From positions 1 through 29,599 of the forward strand of contig JAKAZX010000003.1 in the NCBI GenBank assembly GCA_021826485.1: a stretch of DNA of 29,599 nucleotides. The letters run 5' to 3'. Source of the stretch: Pseudomonadota bacterium (lineage in GTDB: Bacteria > Pseudomonadota > Alphaproteobacteria > Acetobacterales > Acetobacteraceae). Positions 1 through 8,460 of this stretch are shown one piece after another (positions within the stretch are counted from its first letter, which is position 1; each line of letters begins with the position of its first letter). The translations under genes were made by a program, and so were the position numbers. The notes under the pieces were generated by a model that saw only the letters and a list, made by a program, of their open reading frames with translations, ran no database searches and was not told where the DNA came from.

Positions 1-1575
1 AGCCTGTTCAGCTTCGCCATGCTGATGCTGGTCTCTGCCGACAACCTGCTGCAACTGTTCTTCGGGTGGGAGGGGGTCGGCCTCGCGTCCTATCTGCTGA
101 TCGGCTATTGGTATTACCGGCCGAGCGCGGGTGCGGCGGCGATGAAGGCGTTCATCGTCAACCGTGTCGGCGATCTGGGTTTCGCGCTCGGCATCGCGCT
201 GGTGTTCCTGCAATTCGGCGCGATCGATTTCGGCACCGTGTTCGGCGCGGTGCAGACCCACATGGATGCGACCTACCATGTGCTCGGCCACACCTGGCGC
301 GCTTACGAAGTGATCGGCGTCCTGCTGTTCTTCGGCGCGATGGGGAAGTCGGCGCAGATCGGGCTGCATGTCTGGCTTCCCGATGCCATGGAAGGGCCGA
401 CGCCGGTGTCGGCGCTGATCCACGCGGCGACGATGGTGACGGCCGGCGTGTTCCTGATGGCGCGGTTCTCTCCGGTGTTGGACTATGCGCCGGGTGCGCT
501 GTCCTTCATCACCTTCATCGGCGCCACCACCGCGCTGTTCGCGGCCACCGTCGGCTGCACGCAGAACGACATCAAGCGGGTGATCGCCTATTCGACCTGC
601 TCGCAGCTCGGCTACATGTTCGTCGCCGCCGGGGTCGGGGCGTATCAGGCGTCGATCTTCCATCTGCTGACGCACGCCTTCTTCAAGGCGCTGCTGTTCC
701 TGACCGCCGGATCGGTGATCCACGCGATGTCGGACGAGCAGGACATGCGCCGGATGGGCGGGATCTGGCGCATGATCCCGGTGACCTACGCGATGATGTG
801 GGTCGGCAATCTGGCGCTGGGCGGTGTGTTTCCGTTCGCCGGCTACTTCTCGAAGGATGCGATCCTGGAGGCCGCCTGGGCCGCACATACCGGCATCGGT
901 CAGTACGGCTTCTGGTGCACGCTGATCGCCGCCTTCCTGACGGCGTTCTATTCCTGGCGCCTGCTGATCATGACGTTCCACGGCAAGCCGCGCGCGGACC
1001 ATCACGTGATGGCGCATGTCCACGAAAGCCCGCCGGTGATGCTGGTGCCGCTGCTGCTGCTGGCGGTGGGCGCGCTGTTCGCCGGCATGGCGTTCCACAA
1101 CCAGCTCATCGGCGCGGACTGGCGCGCGTTCTGGGGTAATTCCATCCAGATCGCGCCGGGCAACCACGTCCTGCGCGACATGGAGGAACTGCCGCTCTGG
1201 GTGTCCCTGTCGCCGAGCGTACTCGGCCTGCTCGGGATCGCGACGGCCTATCTGTTCTACATGATCGCACCGGAAATCCCTGTCCGTCTCGCAGCCAGCA
1301 TGCCGTGGGCGTACCGCTTCCTGCTCAACAAGTGGTATTTCGACGAGCTGTACGATCTCGTGCTGATCCGTCCCTATCGCTTCCTGGCGCGGGAGCTGTG
1401 GCAGGTCGGCGATGTCACCATCATCGATGGCGTGCCGAACGGGCTTGCCGCGCTGACCGAGGAATCTTCCTCCGGCGTCGTGCGCCTGCAGACCGGCTCG
1501 ATCGCCGTCTACGCCTTTGCCATGCTGATCGGCCTCGTGCTGCTGGTCAGCGTATTCCTGCTGTTCCTCCGATGA
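1..1575 (+). CDS. nuoL: NADH-quinone oxidoreductase subunit L (5' truncated by window edge)
   Basis: Membrane-arm, antiporter-like subunit of respiratory complex I, which couples NADH:quinone electron transfer to proton pumping. The frame is open from base 1 (SLFSFAMLML...), so the N-terminal part lies outside the window and the first ATG at 19 is internal. Visible family hallmarks are FFGWEGVGLASYLLIGYW near the start of the fragment, the GAMGKSAQIGLHVWLPDAM stretch with its conserved lysine and histidine, and THAFFKALLFL. The chain is strongly hydrophobic, with many transmembrane helices and a C-terminal helix ending in LVLLVSVFLLFLR. nuoM follows after 42 bp and nuoN after that, the usual order at the 3' end of nuo operons. 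Identification is secure; only the upstream extent is unknown. Confidence 0.97.
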   Translation, partial: SLFSFAMLMLVSADNLLQLFFGWEGVGLASYLLIGYWYYRPSAGAAAMKAFIVNRVGDLGFALGIALVFLQFGAIDFGTVFGAVQTHMDATYHVLGHTWRAYEVIGVLLFFGAMGKSAQIGLHVWLPDAMEGPTPVSALIHAATMVTAGVFLMARFSPVLDYAPGALSFITFIGATTALFAATVGCTQNDIKRVIAYSTCSQLGYMFVAAGVGAYQASIFHLLTHAFFKALLFLTAGSVIHAMSDEQDMRRMGGIWRMIPVTYAMMWVGNLALGGVFPFAGYFSKDAILEAAWAAHTGIGQYGFWCTLIAAFLTAFYSWRLLIMTFHGKPRADHHVMAHVHESPPVMLVPLLLLAVGALFAGMAFHNQLIGADWRAFWGNSIQIAPGNHVLRDMEELPLWVSLSPSVLGLLGIATAYLFYMIAPEIPVRLAASMPWAYRFLLNKWYFDELYDLVLIRPYRFLARELWQVGDVTIIDGVPNGLAALTEESSSGVVRLQTGSIAVYAFAMLIGLVLLVSVFLLFLR

Positions 1576-1617
1576 CCGCGGCGGTCTCGCCGCTCACTCC
1601 CGCACCGGGCTGAATCC

Positions 1618-3138
1618 ATGAACGCCGCCGGCTTTCCGCTGCTATCGCTGATCACCTGGCTGCCGCTGGTCGGCGGCCTCGTCATCCTTGCCGTGCGCGG
1701 GGATGAGGATACGGTCGCCTCCAACGCGCGCTGGACGGCGCTGTGGACCAGCCTGATCGTGTTCGCGCTCTCGGTCGTGCTCTGGGTGCGCTTCGATCCG
1801 GCGGAGCCGGGCTTCCAGTTCGTCGAGAGCGCGACCTGGCTGCCGCAATGGGGCATCACCTACAAGCTCGGCGTGGACGGCATCTCGGTGCTGTTCGTGC
1901 TGCTGTCCACCGTGCTCACGCCGATCTGCATCCTGGCAAGCTGGGATGCCATCCGCGTGCGCGTGCGCGAATACATGCTGGCCTTCCTGATCCTCGAAAC
2001 CATGATGGTCGGCATGTTCGCGGCGATGGATTTCGTCGTGTTCTACATGTTCTTCGAGGGCGTGCTGATCCCGATGTACCTGATCATCGGGGTGTGGGGC
2101 GGCCCGCGGCGCGTCTATGCCGCCATCAAGTTCTTCCTCTACACGCTCGCCGGGTCGGTGCTGATGCTGCTGGCGCTGCTGGCGATGTGGTACCAGGCCG
2201 GCACGACCGACATCCCCACGCTGCTGCACACGCAGTTCCCGGCGTCGATGCAGACCTGGCTCTTCCTCGCCTTCCTCGCATCGTTCGCGGTGAAGGTGCC
2301 GATGTGGCCCGTGCACACCTGGCTGCCGGACGCGCATGTGGAGGCGCCGACGGCCGGCTCCGTCATTCTGGCTGGTGTGCTGCTGAAGATGGGCGGATAC
2401 GGCTTCCTGCGGTTCTCCCTGCCGATGCTGCCGCTTGCCTCCGCCCATCTGGCGCCGCTGATGTATGCGCTGTCGGTGATCGCGGTGATCTACACGTCGT
2501 TCGTCGCCTTCGCGCAGACCGACATGAAGAAGCTGATCGCCTATTCGTCGGTCGCCCATATGGGCGTCGTCACCATCGGCATCTTCACCGCCAACGCGCA
2601 GGGCATTTCCGGGGCGATGTTCCAGATGCTGTCGCACGGCATCGTCTCCGCCGCGCTGTTCCTGTGCGTCGGGGTCGTCTACGACCGCATCCACACGCGG
2701 GAGATCGCGCGCTACGGCGGCCTGGCGGACCGGATGCCGGCCTACGCCTTCGTGTTCATGGTGTTCACGATGGCCAGCATCGGCCTGCCGGGCACCTCGG
2801 GCTTCGTCGGCGAATTTCTGGTCCTGGTCGGCGCCTTCCGCGTCAATTTCTGGCTCGCCCTGCTCGGCAGCCTCGGCATGATCCTCGGCGCGGCCTATGC
2901 GCTGTGGCTCTACCGTCGCATCATCTTCGGCCGCATCACCCGTGACGATCTGCGCGGCATCCTCGATCTCTCGCCAAGGGAGGTCGCGGTCTTCGCGCCG
3001 CTGGTGGTGCTGACGATCTGGATGGGCGTCTATCCGTCCAGCTTCAGCCAGTTCTGGGATGCGACGGTCGGCACCATCGTCGTCCACAACCAGGCGGCCC
3101 TGCACCTTACCACCACGCTGGCGGCGGCAAACCCATGA
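1618..3138 (+). CDS. nuoM: NADH-quinone oxidoreductase subunit M
   Basis: Second antiporter-like proton-channel subunit of complex I in the inner membrane. The product is 506 aa, normal for NuoM. Diagnostic segments are MFFEGVLIPMYLIIGVWGG, carrying the conserved membrane glutamate, then FAVKVPMWPVHTWLPDAHVE with the conserved lysine, and SHGIVSAALFLCVGVVYDR. The ATG at 1618 lies four bases after a 13-codon mini-ORF that itself overlaps the nuoL stop; no strong Shine-Dalgarno sequence is visible. The stop TGA (3136-3138) overlaps the nuoN ATG, so NuoM and NuoN are probably translationally coupled. Confidence 0.98.
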   Translation: MNAAGFPLLSLITWLPLVGGLVILAVRGDEDTVASNARWTALWTSLIVFALSVVLWVRFDPAEPGFQFVESATWLPQWGITYKLGVDGISVLFVLLSTVLTPICILASWDAIRVRVREYMLAFLILETMMVGMFAAMDFVVFYMFFEGVLIPMYLIIGVWGGPRRVYAAIKFFLYTLAGSVLMLLALLAMWYQAGTTDIPTLLHTQFPASMQTWLFLAFLASFAVKVPMWPVHTWLPDAHVEAPTAGSVILAGVLLKMGGYGFLRFSLPMLPLASAHLAPLMYALSVIAVIYTSFVAFAQTDMKKLIAYSSVAHMGVVTIGIFTANAQGISGAMFQMLSHGIVSAALFLCVGVVYDRIHTREIARYGGLADRMPAYAFVFMVFTMASIGLPGTSGFVGEFLVLVGAFRVNFWLALLGSLGMILGAAYALWLYRRIIFGRITRDDLRGILDLSPREVAVFAPLVVLTIWMGVYPSSFSQFWDATVGTIVVHNQAALHLTTTLAAANP

Positions 3139-4562
3139 TGATGCACTGGACCACCGCGCTGCCGGAGATCGCGCTCGCCTGCTGCGGCATGGCGATCCTG
3201 CTGCTCGGGGCGCTGACGCCGCGCGACACGTTCCGCATCGCATCCATGTTGACGATCGGGGCGTTCCTGCTCGCCGCGATGCTGGTGATCGCCGGGCCTG
3301 CGGGCCTCGCCTATCACGACCAGTTCGTCGTCGATGCGTTTGCCGGCTTCATCAAGCTGCTGGTGCTGGCGGGCTCGGCGCTCGCCGTCGTCGCCTCGCT
3401 CGACTACAACGAGCATGAGAATCTCCGCCGGTTCGAATTCCCGGTGCTGCTGCTGTTCGCCACCGTCGGCATGATGGTGATGGCCTCGGCCGCCAATCTG
3501 ATGACGCTGTATGTCGGGCTCGAACTGCAGTCGCTCAGCATCTACGTGCTGGCCGCCTTCGCCCGCGACCAGCTCCGCTCGGCGGAGGCGGGGCTGAAGT
3601 ATTTCGTGCTCGGCGCGCTCGCATCCGGCCTGCTGCTGTATGGCATTTCGCTGGTCTATGGCTTCTCCGGCACCATGCAGTTCGACCGGCTGGCGGCAGC
3701 GCTGACCGATCCGGCGCATGTGTCGCCCGGGCTCGTGGTCGGCATCGTGTTCGTCGTTGCCGGCCTCGCCTTCAAGGTCTCCGCCGTGCCGTTCCACATG
3801 TGGACGCCGGATGTCTATGAGGGGGCGCCGACACCGGTGACGCTGCTGATGGGAACGTCGCCGAAAGTGGCCGCGATGGCGCTGCTGGTGCGCGCGATGG
3901 CAACACCGTTCGGCCATCTGCTGGCCTCGTGGCAGCAGCTCATCGTGCTGGTGGCGATCGCCTCGGTGCTGCTGGGCGCGCTCGCTGCGATCGGCCAGCA
4001 CAATATCAAGCGGCTGATGGCCTATTCCTCGATCGGCCACATGGGCTACGTGCTGATCGGCCTGGCCGCCGGCACGGCCGTCGGCATTCGCGGCGTGCTG
4101 CTTTACCTGCTCACGTACGTCTTCATGAACGCCGGCACCTTCGCCGTGATCCTGGCGATGCGCCGCCGCGGCGAGATGACGGAGGAGATCGCCGATTTAT
4201 CCGGCCTCGGCCGCCGCGATCCGGCGATGGCCCTGTGGATGACGGTGTTCATGTTCAGCATGGCCGGCATCCCGCCGTTTTCCGGCTTCTGGGCGAAATA
4301 CTTCATCTTCACCGCCGCGGTGCAGAGCGGCCTGTGGCTGCTTGCCGTGATCGGCGTGCTGACCAGCGTGATCGGCGCCTATTACTATATCCGCATCATC
4401 AAGGTCATGTATTTCGACGCCCCCGGGGAGCCGTTCGATCCGCGCCCTGCCTCGCTTTCCTTGCTCGCGGCGGGGTCCGGCCTGTTCACCACCCTGTTCT
4501 TTGTCATCCCTGCGCCGTTCGTTGGCGCGGCGGAGGCAGCGGCCCGGGTCCTTTTCAGGTGA
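3135..4562 (+). CDS. nuoN: NADH-quinone oxidoreductase subunit N
   Basis: Third antiporter-like subunit of complex I, 475 aa, of typical length. Recognisable segments are YVGLELQSLSIYVLAAF, GLAFKVSAVPFHMWTPDVYE with the key lysine, and AYSSIGHMGYVLIGLAAG. Three consecutive ATG codons (3135, 3138, 3141) could serve as start; the first gives the ATGA overlap with nuoM and is chosen. The stop overlaps the birA GTG by four bases (GTGA at 4559-4562). nuoN is followed by birA, as in many alphaproteobacterial genomes. Confidence 0.98.
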   Translation: MMMHWTTALPEIALACCGMAILLLGALTPRDTFRIASMLTIGAFLLAAMLVIAGPAGLAYHDQFVVDAFAGFIKLLVLAGSALAVVASLDYNEHENLRRFEFPVLLLFATVGMMVMASAANLMTLYVGLELQSLSIYVLAAFARDQLRSAEAGLKYFVLGALASGLLLYGISLVYGFSGTMQFDRLAAALTDPAHVSPGLVVGIVFVVAGLAFKVSAVPFHMWTPDVYEGAPTPVTLLMGTSPKVAAMALLVRAMATPFGHLLASWQQLIVLVAIASVLLGALAAIGQHNIKRLMAYSSIGHMGYVLIGLAAGTAVGIRGVLLYLLTYVFMNAGTFAVILAMRRRGEMTEEIADLSGLGRRDPAMALWMTVFMFSMAGIPPFSGFWAKYFIFTAAVQSGLWLLAVIGVLTSVIGAYYYIRIIKVMYFDAPGEPFDPRPASLSLLAAGSGLFTTLFFVIPAPFVGAAEAAARVLFR

Positions 4563-5308
4563 CGGAGCCGTTGCTGCGGCTGGAGATTCTGGATTCGGTT
4601 GCCTCGACGTCGGATTTGTGCCGCAGCCGTGCGCTGGCGGGCGAGGGGGCGGGCGTCGCCGTCCTGGCCCGGGAACAGACCGCCGGGCGCGGCACGGGCA
4701 GCCGGACATGGCAGTCGCCGCGCGGCAACCTCTCCATGTCCGTCCTCCTGCGCCCGCGCGAGCGGCTGGAGGGAGCGGCGGAGTGGTCGCTGCTCGCATC
4801 GGTCGCGCTGGCCGAGGTGCTGGCCGCGCATCTTCCCGACCCGGCGGTGCTGGCCCTGAAATGGCCCAACGACGTGCTGTTGGAGGGCGGCAAATGCGCC
4901 GGGATCCTGACCGAAAGCAGCGGCACGCCGGACGGCTGGATCGATTTCCTGATCCTGGGCTTCGGTGTCAACCTCGCGGTCGCGCCGGAGATGCTGGACC
5001 GCCCGACCGCCTGCCTCGCGCAGTACGCGACCGCGCCCGACCCGGTCGCATTCGGCCAGAAGCTACTGGACTCGGTCGAAACCTGGATGGCGCGGCGCCA
5101 GAAGGCCGGGTTCGCGCCGGTGCGCAGCGCATGGCTCGCCCTCGGCCCGCCGGAGGGTGCCCGCCTGCACCTCCGCACCGGGGCGGAGACGCGGGAGGGA
5201 AGGTTCGCCGGCCTTTCCCCCGATGGCCGCCTGTTGCTTGCGACCGCGGCGGGGACACATGCGTTCGCAGCGGGCGAACTCCTCGCCCCACTGTCCGGGA
5301 GCGTCTGA
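4559..5308 (+). CDS. birA: Biotin--[acetyl-CoA-carboxylase] ligase, short type without DNA-binding domain
   Basis: Activates biotin with ATP and transfers it to the biotin carboxyl carrier protein of acetyl-CoA carboxylase. The product is 249 aa from a GTG at 4559 that overlaps the nuoN stop. Biotin and ATP binding are indicated by GRGTGSRTW (43-51), KWPND (101-105) and GKCAGILTE around K112, with the conserved FGVNL further on and a small C-terminal SH3-like domain. There is no N-terminal winged helix like that of E. coli BirA, so this is the monofunctional group I enzyme and should not regulate biotin genes directly. Any start upstream of the GTG would extend deep into nuoN. Confidence 0.95.
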   Translation: MTEPLLRLEILDSVASTSDLCRSRALAGEGAGVAVLAREQTAGRGTGSRTWQSPRGNLSMSVLLRPRERLEGAAEWSLLASVALAEVLAAHLPDPAVLALKWPNDVLLEGGKCAGILTESSGTPDGWIDFLILGFGVNLAVAPEMLDRPTACLAQYATAPDPVAFGQKLLDSVETWMARRQKAGFAPVRSAWLALGPPEGARLHLRTGAETREGRFAGLSPDGRLLLATAAGTHAFAAGELLAPLSGSV

Positions 5309-5311
5309 GCC

Positions 5312-6121
5312 ATGCTGCTCGTGTTCGACGCCGGCAATACCAACGTGGTGGCGGCCGTTCACGACGGCAAATCCTGGCGCGCCCGCTGGCGCATCGCGAC
5401 CGACCCGCAGCGGACCGCCGACGAGTACGCCGTCTGGCTGGTCACGCTGATGGGCCTGTCCGGCATCAGCCGGGAACAGGTCAGCGCCGCGGTCGTCGGC
5501 ACCGTCGTGCCGGCGGCGCTGTATCACCTGCGCCGGCTGTGCCGCGACTGGTTCGATGTGGAGCCGCTGATCGTCCGCTCCTCGCTGCACTGGGGCTTCG
5601 ACATCCGCGTGGACAACCCGGAGGAGGTGGGCGCCGACCGCCTGCTGAACTCCCTGGCCGCGCATGAACGCTATGGCGGACCGCTGGTGGTGATCGATTT
5701 CGGCACCGCGACGACCTTCGACGTGGTCGGCGCCGACGGCGCCTATCTCGGCGGCGTCATCGCGCCGGGGATCAACCTGTCGATCGAGGCGCTGCACCGC
5801 GCCGCCGCCCGCCTGCCGCGGATCGGCATGGGCCGGCCGCAGGCGGTGATCGGCACCAACACGGTCGCGGCCATGCAGTCCGGCATCTACTGGGGCTATG
5901 TCGGCCTGGTGGAGGGGCTGGTTGCGCGCATCCGCACCGAACATGGCGCGCCGCTGCACGTGATCGCCACCGGCGGCCTCGCGCCCCTGCTGGCGGAAGG
6001 CACGATGGTGATCGAGCATGTGGACCCGGACATCACGCTGGAAGGCATGCGCCTGTTGGCGAGCCGCAACCCGGTGCCCACATTAAGCCGCGACCGGATT
6101 CGCCCGGCTGACAGCGACTGA
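5312..6121 (+). CDS. coaX: Type III pantothenate kinase
   Basis: Phosphorylates pantothenate, the first committed step of coenzyme A synthesis. The product is 269 aa. The ASKHA-fold phosphate loop DAGNTN begins at D6; GADR at 107-110 contains the family's pantothenate-contacting region, and VIDFGTATTFD (127-137) is the second phosphate-binding segment. The type III class is usually insensitive to CoA feedback and requires a monovalent cation (family knowledge). The ATG lies three bases after the birA stop. The chain ends with a short polar tail after the ASRNP segment. Confidence 0.97.
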   Translation: MLLVFDAGNTNVVAAVHDGKSWRARWRIATDPQRTADEYAVWLVTLMGLSGISREQVSAAVVGTVVPAALYHLRRLCRDWFDVEPLIVRSSLHWGFDIRVDNPEEVGADRLLNSLAAHERYGGPLVVIDFGTATTFDVVGADGAYLGGVIAPGINLSIEALHRAAARLPRIGMGRPQAVIGTNTVAAMQSGIYWGYVGLVEGLVARIRTEHGAPLHVIATGGLAPLLAEGTMVIEHVDPDITLEGMRLLASRNPVPTLSRDRIRPADSD

Positions 6122-6140
6122 CGAGGGATCACCACCGAAC

Positions 6141-7787
6141 ATGGACGCGGCGACCGGCGATCTGGCGTTCCTCCCGCTCGGAGGAACCGGCGAGATCGGC
6201 ATGAATCTCAACCTCTATCGCTGCGGCGGACGCTGGCTGGCGGTGGATTGCGGCATCGGCTTCGGTGGCGCCGAGCTGCCCGAAGTCGATGTCATGATGC
6301 CGGACCCGGCGTTCATCGCCGAACGGCGGGACCGGCTGGTGGGCCTGGTCATCACCCACGCGCATGAGGACCATCTGGGCGCCGTCGCCTGGCTTTGGCG
6401 CTCGCTGCGCTGCCCGGTCTACGCCAGCCCCTTCGCCGCCGCCGTGCTGCGCCGCAAGCTCGCCGAGGTGCAGCTTCTGAGCGAGGTGCCGCTGCATGTC
6501 GTGCCGCCGGGCGGCAGCATTGACCTGCCGCCGTTCCGCCTGCGCCTGCTGCGGGTCGCGCATTCGACGCCAGAGGCGCAGTCGCTGGTGATCCGCACGC
6601 CGGCCGGCACCGTGCTCCACACCGGGGACTGGAAGCTGGACCCCGATCCGCTGGTCGGCCCGCCGACCGACGAGGCGGAATTCGCCGCCCTGGCGGAGGA
6701 GGGGGTGCTGGCCATGGTCTGCGACTCCACCAACGCCATGGTGGAGGGGCATTCCGGGTCGGAAGGGGATGTCCGCCGGGCGCTGACCGCACTGATCCGC
6801 GGCCTGCACGGGCGGGTCGCCGTCACCTGCTTTGCCAGCAACGTCGCGCGCGTCGAAAGCGTGGCGCTGGCCGCCCGGGCCGCCGGCCGGGCCGTTGCCG
6901 TGGTCGGCCGCAGCCTGCGCAACCTGGAGGCGGCGGCGCGGGACTGCGGCTATCTGCGCGGCATTCCGCCGTTCCTGGGCGAGGATGAGGCCGCCGACAT
7001 CCCCGACGACAACCTGCTGATCCTGGTCACCGGCAGCCAGGGGGAGCCGCGCAGCGCGCTCGCCCGGATCGCCGCCGACAGCCACCCGCGCATCGAGCTG
7101 GGAGAGGGAGATACGGTCGTCTTCTCCAGCCGGGTCATCCCTGGCAATGAACGGGCGATCGGCACGGTGCAGGATGCCCTGGTGCGTCGCGGCGTGCGGC
7201 TGATGACCGACGCGGACCACATGATCCATGTCTCCGGCCATCCGGCGCGGGACGAGCTGCGCCGCCTCTACCGCCTCGTGCGCCCGCGCTATGCGGTGCC
7301 GGTGCATGGCGAATGGCGGCACCTGTCGGCCCACGCCGCCCTGGCGCAGGACGCCGGGGCGATCCCGGTCCTGCTGGAAGACGGCGACATCCTCAGCCTC
7401 GCCCCCGGCGTGCCGGAGGTGGTGGACAGCGCCCCGGTCGGGCGGCTGGTGCTGGACGGCACCCGGCTGGTGCCCCTGCAGGGCGGCGTCATGGGGGCAC
7501 GACGGCGGATGCTGTTCAATGGGGTGGCCATCGCGAGCCTGGCGGTGGACGAAGCCGGGCGACTGCGCGGCACGCCGCGGCTGAGCGCGCCCGGACTGTT
7601 CGAGCCGGACGACCCCGAACAGGCCCGCATCATGGCGGAGTTCGCGGAGGTGGTGGCCGACCTGCCGGCGTCGCTGCGGCGCGACGATGCCGCCTTGCAG
7701 GACGCCGCCCGCACCGCCCTGCGCCGGGCGCTCGGCCGGCGGCTGCAGAAGCGTCCGCTGGTGGAGGTCCACCTGCTGCGAATCTGA
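6141..7787 (+). CDS. rnj: Ribonuclease J (beta-CASP metallo-beta-lactamase RNase)
   Basis: Cytoplasmic zinc-dependent ribonuclease of the RNase J family, with endonuclease and 5'-3' exonuclease activity in characterised members, used in mRNA decay and rRNA maturation. The product is 548 aa. The N-terminus LPLGGTGEIGMN leads to the metal-binding motif HAHEDH at 73-78. Further ligand motifs are HTGDWKLD and the beta-CASP segment VFSSRVIPGNE, then HVSGHP and VPVHGEWRH, the order expected for RNase J. A purine-rich GAGGGAT lies upstream of the ATG. In many alphaproteobacteria rnj follows birA and coaX, as here. Confidence 0.96.
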   Translation: MDAATGDLAFLPLGGTGEIGMNLNLYRCGGRWLAVDCGIGFGGAELPEVDVMMPDPAFIAERRDRLVGLVITHAHEDHLGAVAWLWRSLRCPVYASPFAAAVLRRKLAEVQLLSEVPLHVVPPGGSIDLPPFRLRLLRVAHSTPEAQSLVIRTPAGTVLHTGDWKLDPDPLVGPPTDEAEFAALAEEGVLAMVCDSTNAMVEGHSGSEGDVRRALTALIRGLHGRVAVTCFASNVARVESVALAARAAGRAVAVVGRSLRNLEAAARDCGYLRGIPPFLGEDEAADIPDDNLLILVTGSQGEPRSALARIAADSHPRIELGEGDTVVFSSRVIPGNERAIGTVQDALVRRGVRLMTDADHMIHVSGHPARDELRRLYRLVRPRYAVPVHGEWRHLSAHAALAQDAGAIPVLLEDGDILSLAPGVPEVVDSAPVGRLVLDGTRLVPLQGGVMGARRRMLFNGVAIASLAVDEAGRLRGTPRLSAPGLFEPDDPEQARIMAEFAEVVADLPASLRRDDAALQDAARTALRRALGRRLQKRPLVEVHLLRI

Positions 7788-7804
7788 GCGGGGAGGGGCG
7801 GCGC

Positions 7805-8071
7805 ATGTCCTGGTTCACCGGCACCGTGCTTTATGTGCTGATCTGGTGGATCACCCTGTTCGCCGTCCTGCCCTTCGGTGCGCAGCCGGAGGAAGGGGCG
7901 GCGCCCGACCCAGCCAGCGGCTGGCGCGGTGCCCCGGCGCGCCCGCTGATCTGGCGCAAAGCGCTGGCAACCACGCTGGTCGCGGCGCTGATATGGGGGG
8001 CGGCGTATTTCCTGATCAGCAGCGACTGGCTGAGTTTCCGCAGCGGCTGGCTGGCGCTGCCAAGCGACTAG
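7805..8071 (+). CDS. DUF1467 family small membrane protein
   Basis: The product is 88 aa with two predicted transmembrane helices, one near residues 7-25 (TVLYVLIWWITLFAVLPFG) and one near 60-76 (TTLVAALIWGAAYFLIS). A polar proline-rich loop between them holds the family-like stretch QPEEG. The layout matches DUF1467, a short alphaproteobacterial inner-membrane family of unknown function often found between rnj and proS. A good Shine-Dalgarno sequence GGGGAGG sits about eight bases before the ATG, and the gene begins 17 bp after rnj. In many relatives a methylmalonyl-CoA epimerase gene lies between these two; it is absent here. Confidence 0.85.
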   Translation: MSWFTGTVLYVLIWWITLFAVLPFGAQPEEGAAPDPASGWRGAPARPLIWRKALATTLVAALIWGAAYFLISSDWLSFRSGWLALPSD

Positions 8072-8078
8072 GCAGGGA

Positions 8079-8095
8079 TGCCGACATTTTCGGCA
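8079..8095 (+). other. Small hairpin just after DUF1467
   Basis: TGCCGA and TCGGCA form a perfect 6-bp stem with a five-base loop, starting eight bases after the DUF1467 stop. No T-run follows, so it is more likely an mRNA 3'-end stabilising hairpin, or a weak or Rho-assisted terminator, than an intrinsic terminator. Confidence 0.3.
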
Positions 8096-8166
8096 CACTG
8101 ACCGCATTCCGTGCAAATAGGCGCGCGGATCGCAGGTTTTCTTGCTGCTTGTGCGAAAAAACCAAT

Positions 8167-8299
8167 GGACGCCGCCGCATGATTGCGGGAATCATCACGG
8201 TCAGGACGAGGCGCACCCTCATCCTGCCGTGTGACTGGCGTTTCCTCCCTAAACTTGGCCCGCTGCGCCTTGGGCGCGCGGGCCTTCTTCTTCCTTAGC
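8167..8299 (+). ncRNA. Candidate structured RNA (small RNA or proS leader), unidentified family
   Basis: Four nested or successive helices are visible. An outer stem joins ACGCC (8169-8173) to GGCGT (8237-8241), extendable by two G-U pairs. Inside it is a perfect 6-bp hairpin ATGATT/AATCAT (8179-8195). Next is a long hairpin whose arms 8196-8211 and 8217-8231 pair over 14 bp with one bulge and one C/A mismatch. A terminator-like stem follows at 8257-8284. No known RNA family was recognised, and the 5' end is undefined. It could instead be an attenuating leader of proS. On the opposite strand the C/A mismatch would become a G-U pair, so orientation rests mainly on the T-rich tail. Confidence 0.35.
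8257..8294 (+). terminator. Intrinsic-terminator-like hairpin with T-rich tail
   Basis: GGCCCGC (8257-8263) plus GCGCC (8265-8269) pair perfectly with GGCGC (8273-8277) plus GCGGGCC (8278-8284). This gives 12 GC-rich pairs, one bulged T at 8264 and a three-base TTG loop. A pyrimidine tail TTCTTCTTCC follows directly, T-rich on the + strand only. It lies 185 bp after the DUF1467 stop and 176 bp before the proS start, so it could end the upstream operon, a small RNA, or act as a proS attenuator. Confidence 0.55.
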
Positions 8300-8347
8300 C
8301 GGGAATGGCCAGTCTGTCACGTGGTTTCGGTCGCGCGCAGGGTCGGC

Positions 8348-8376
8348 TTGCGTGATTTTATTTCGCCGATCCTTTG
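8348..8376 (+). promoter_or_regulatory. Possible proS promoter region
   Basis: The most AT-rich part of this intergenic region carries TTGCGT at 8348-8353, a fair -35 match, followed 16 bases later by a weak -10-like TCCTTT. It lies downstream of the terminator-like hairpin, where a new promoter is needed if the hairpin works. The -10 match is poor, so this is only a candidate. Confidence 0.2.
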
Positions 8377-8460
8377 TGCATCGCAGCATTGTTGTGCCTC
8401 TGGCGAAGCGGGCCGCCGCCCGGTAGGGTCCGCGCTTCCCGCCACGCCGGATGGAACGAT

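Larger units (their letters stand above)
8072..8460 (+). other. 389-bp gene-free control region between DUF1467 and proS
   Basis: No convincing protein gene is present; the open frames here lack coding character and run into proS in another frame. The left half contains several inverted repeats, ending in a strong stem with a T-rich tail at 8257-8299 (listed separately). The right part, 8340-8400, is noticeably richer in A and T than its surroundings and is where a proS promoter would be expected. Confidence 0.7.

Noticed and set aside
1572..1613. 13-codon mini-ORF overlapping the nuoL stop just before nuoM
   Set aside because: Has the ATGA overlap seen at other junctions, but it is too short and generic to support as a gene; it may at most aid ribosome transfer to nuoM.
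8101..8299. Possibility that the structured region is 6S RNA or another standard RNA
   Set aside because: The two ends of the region do not pair to form the long 6S-type rod, and no conserved family element was recognised, so no known name was given.
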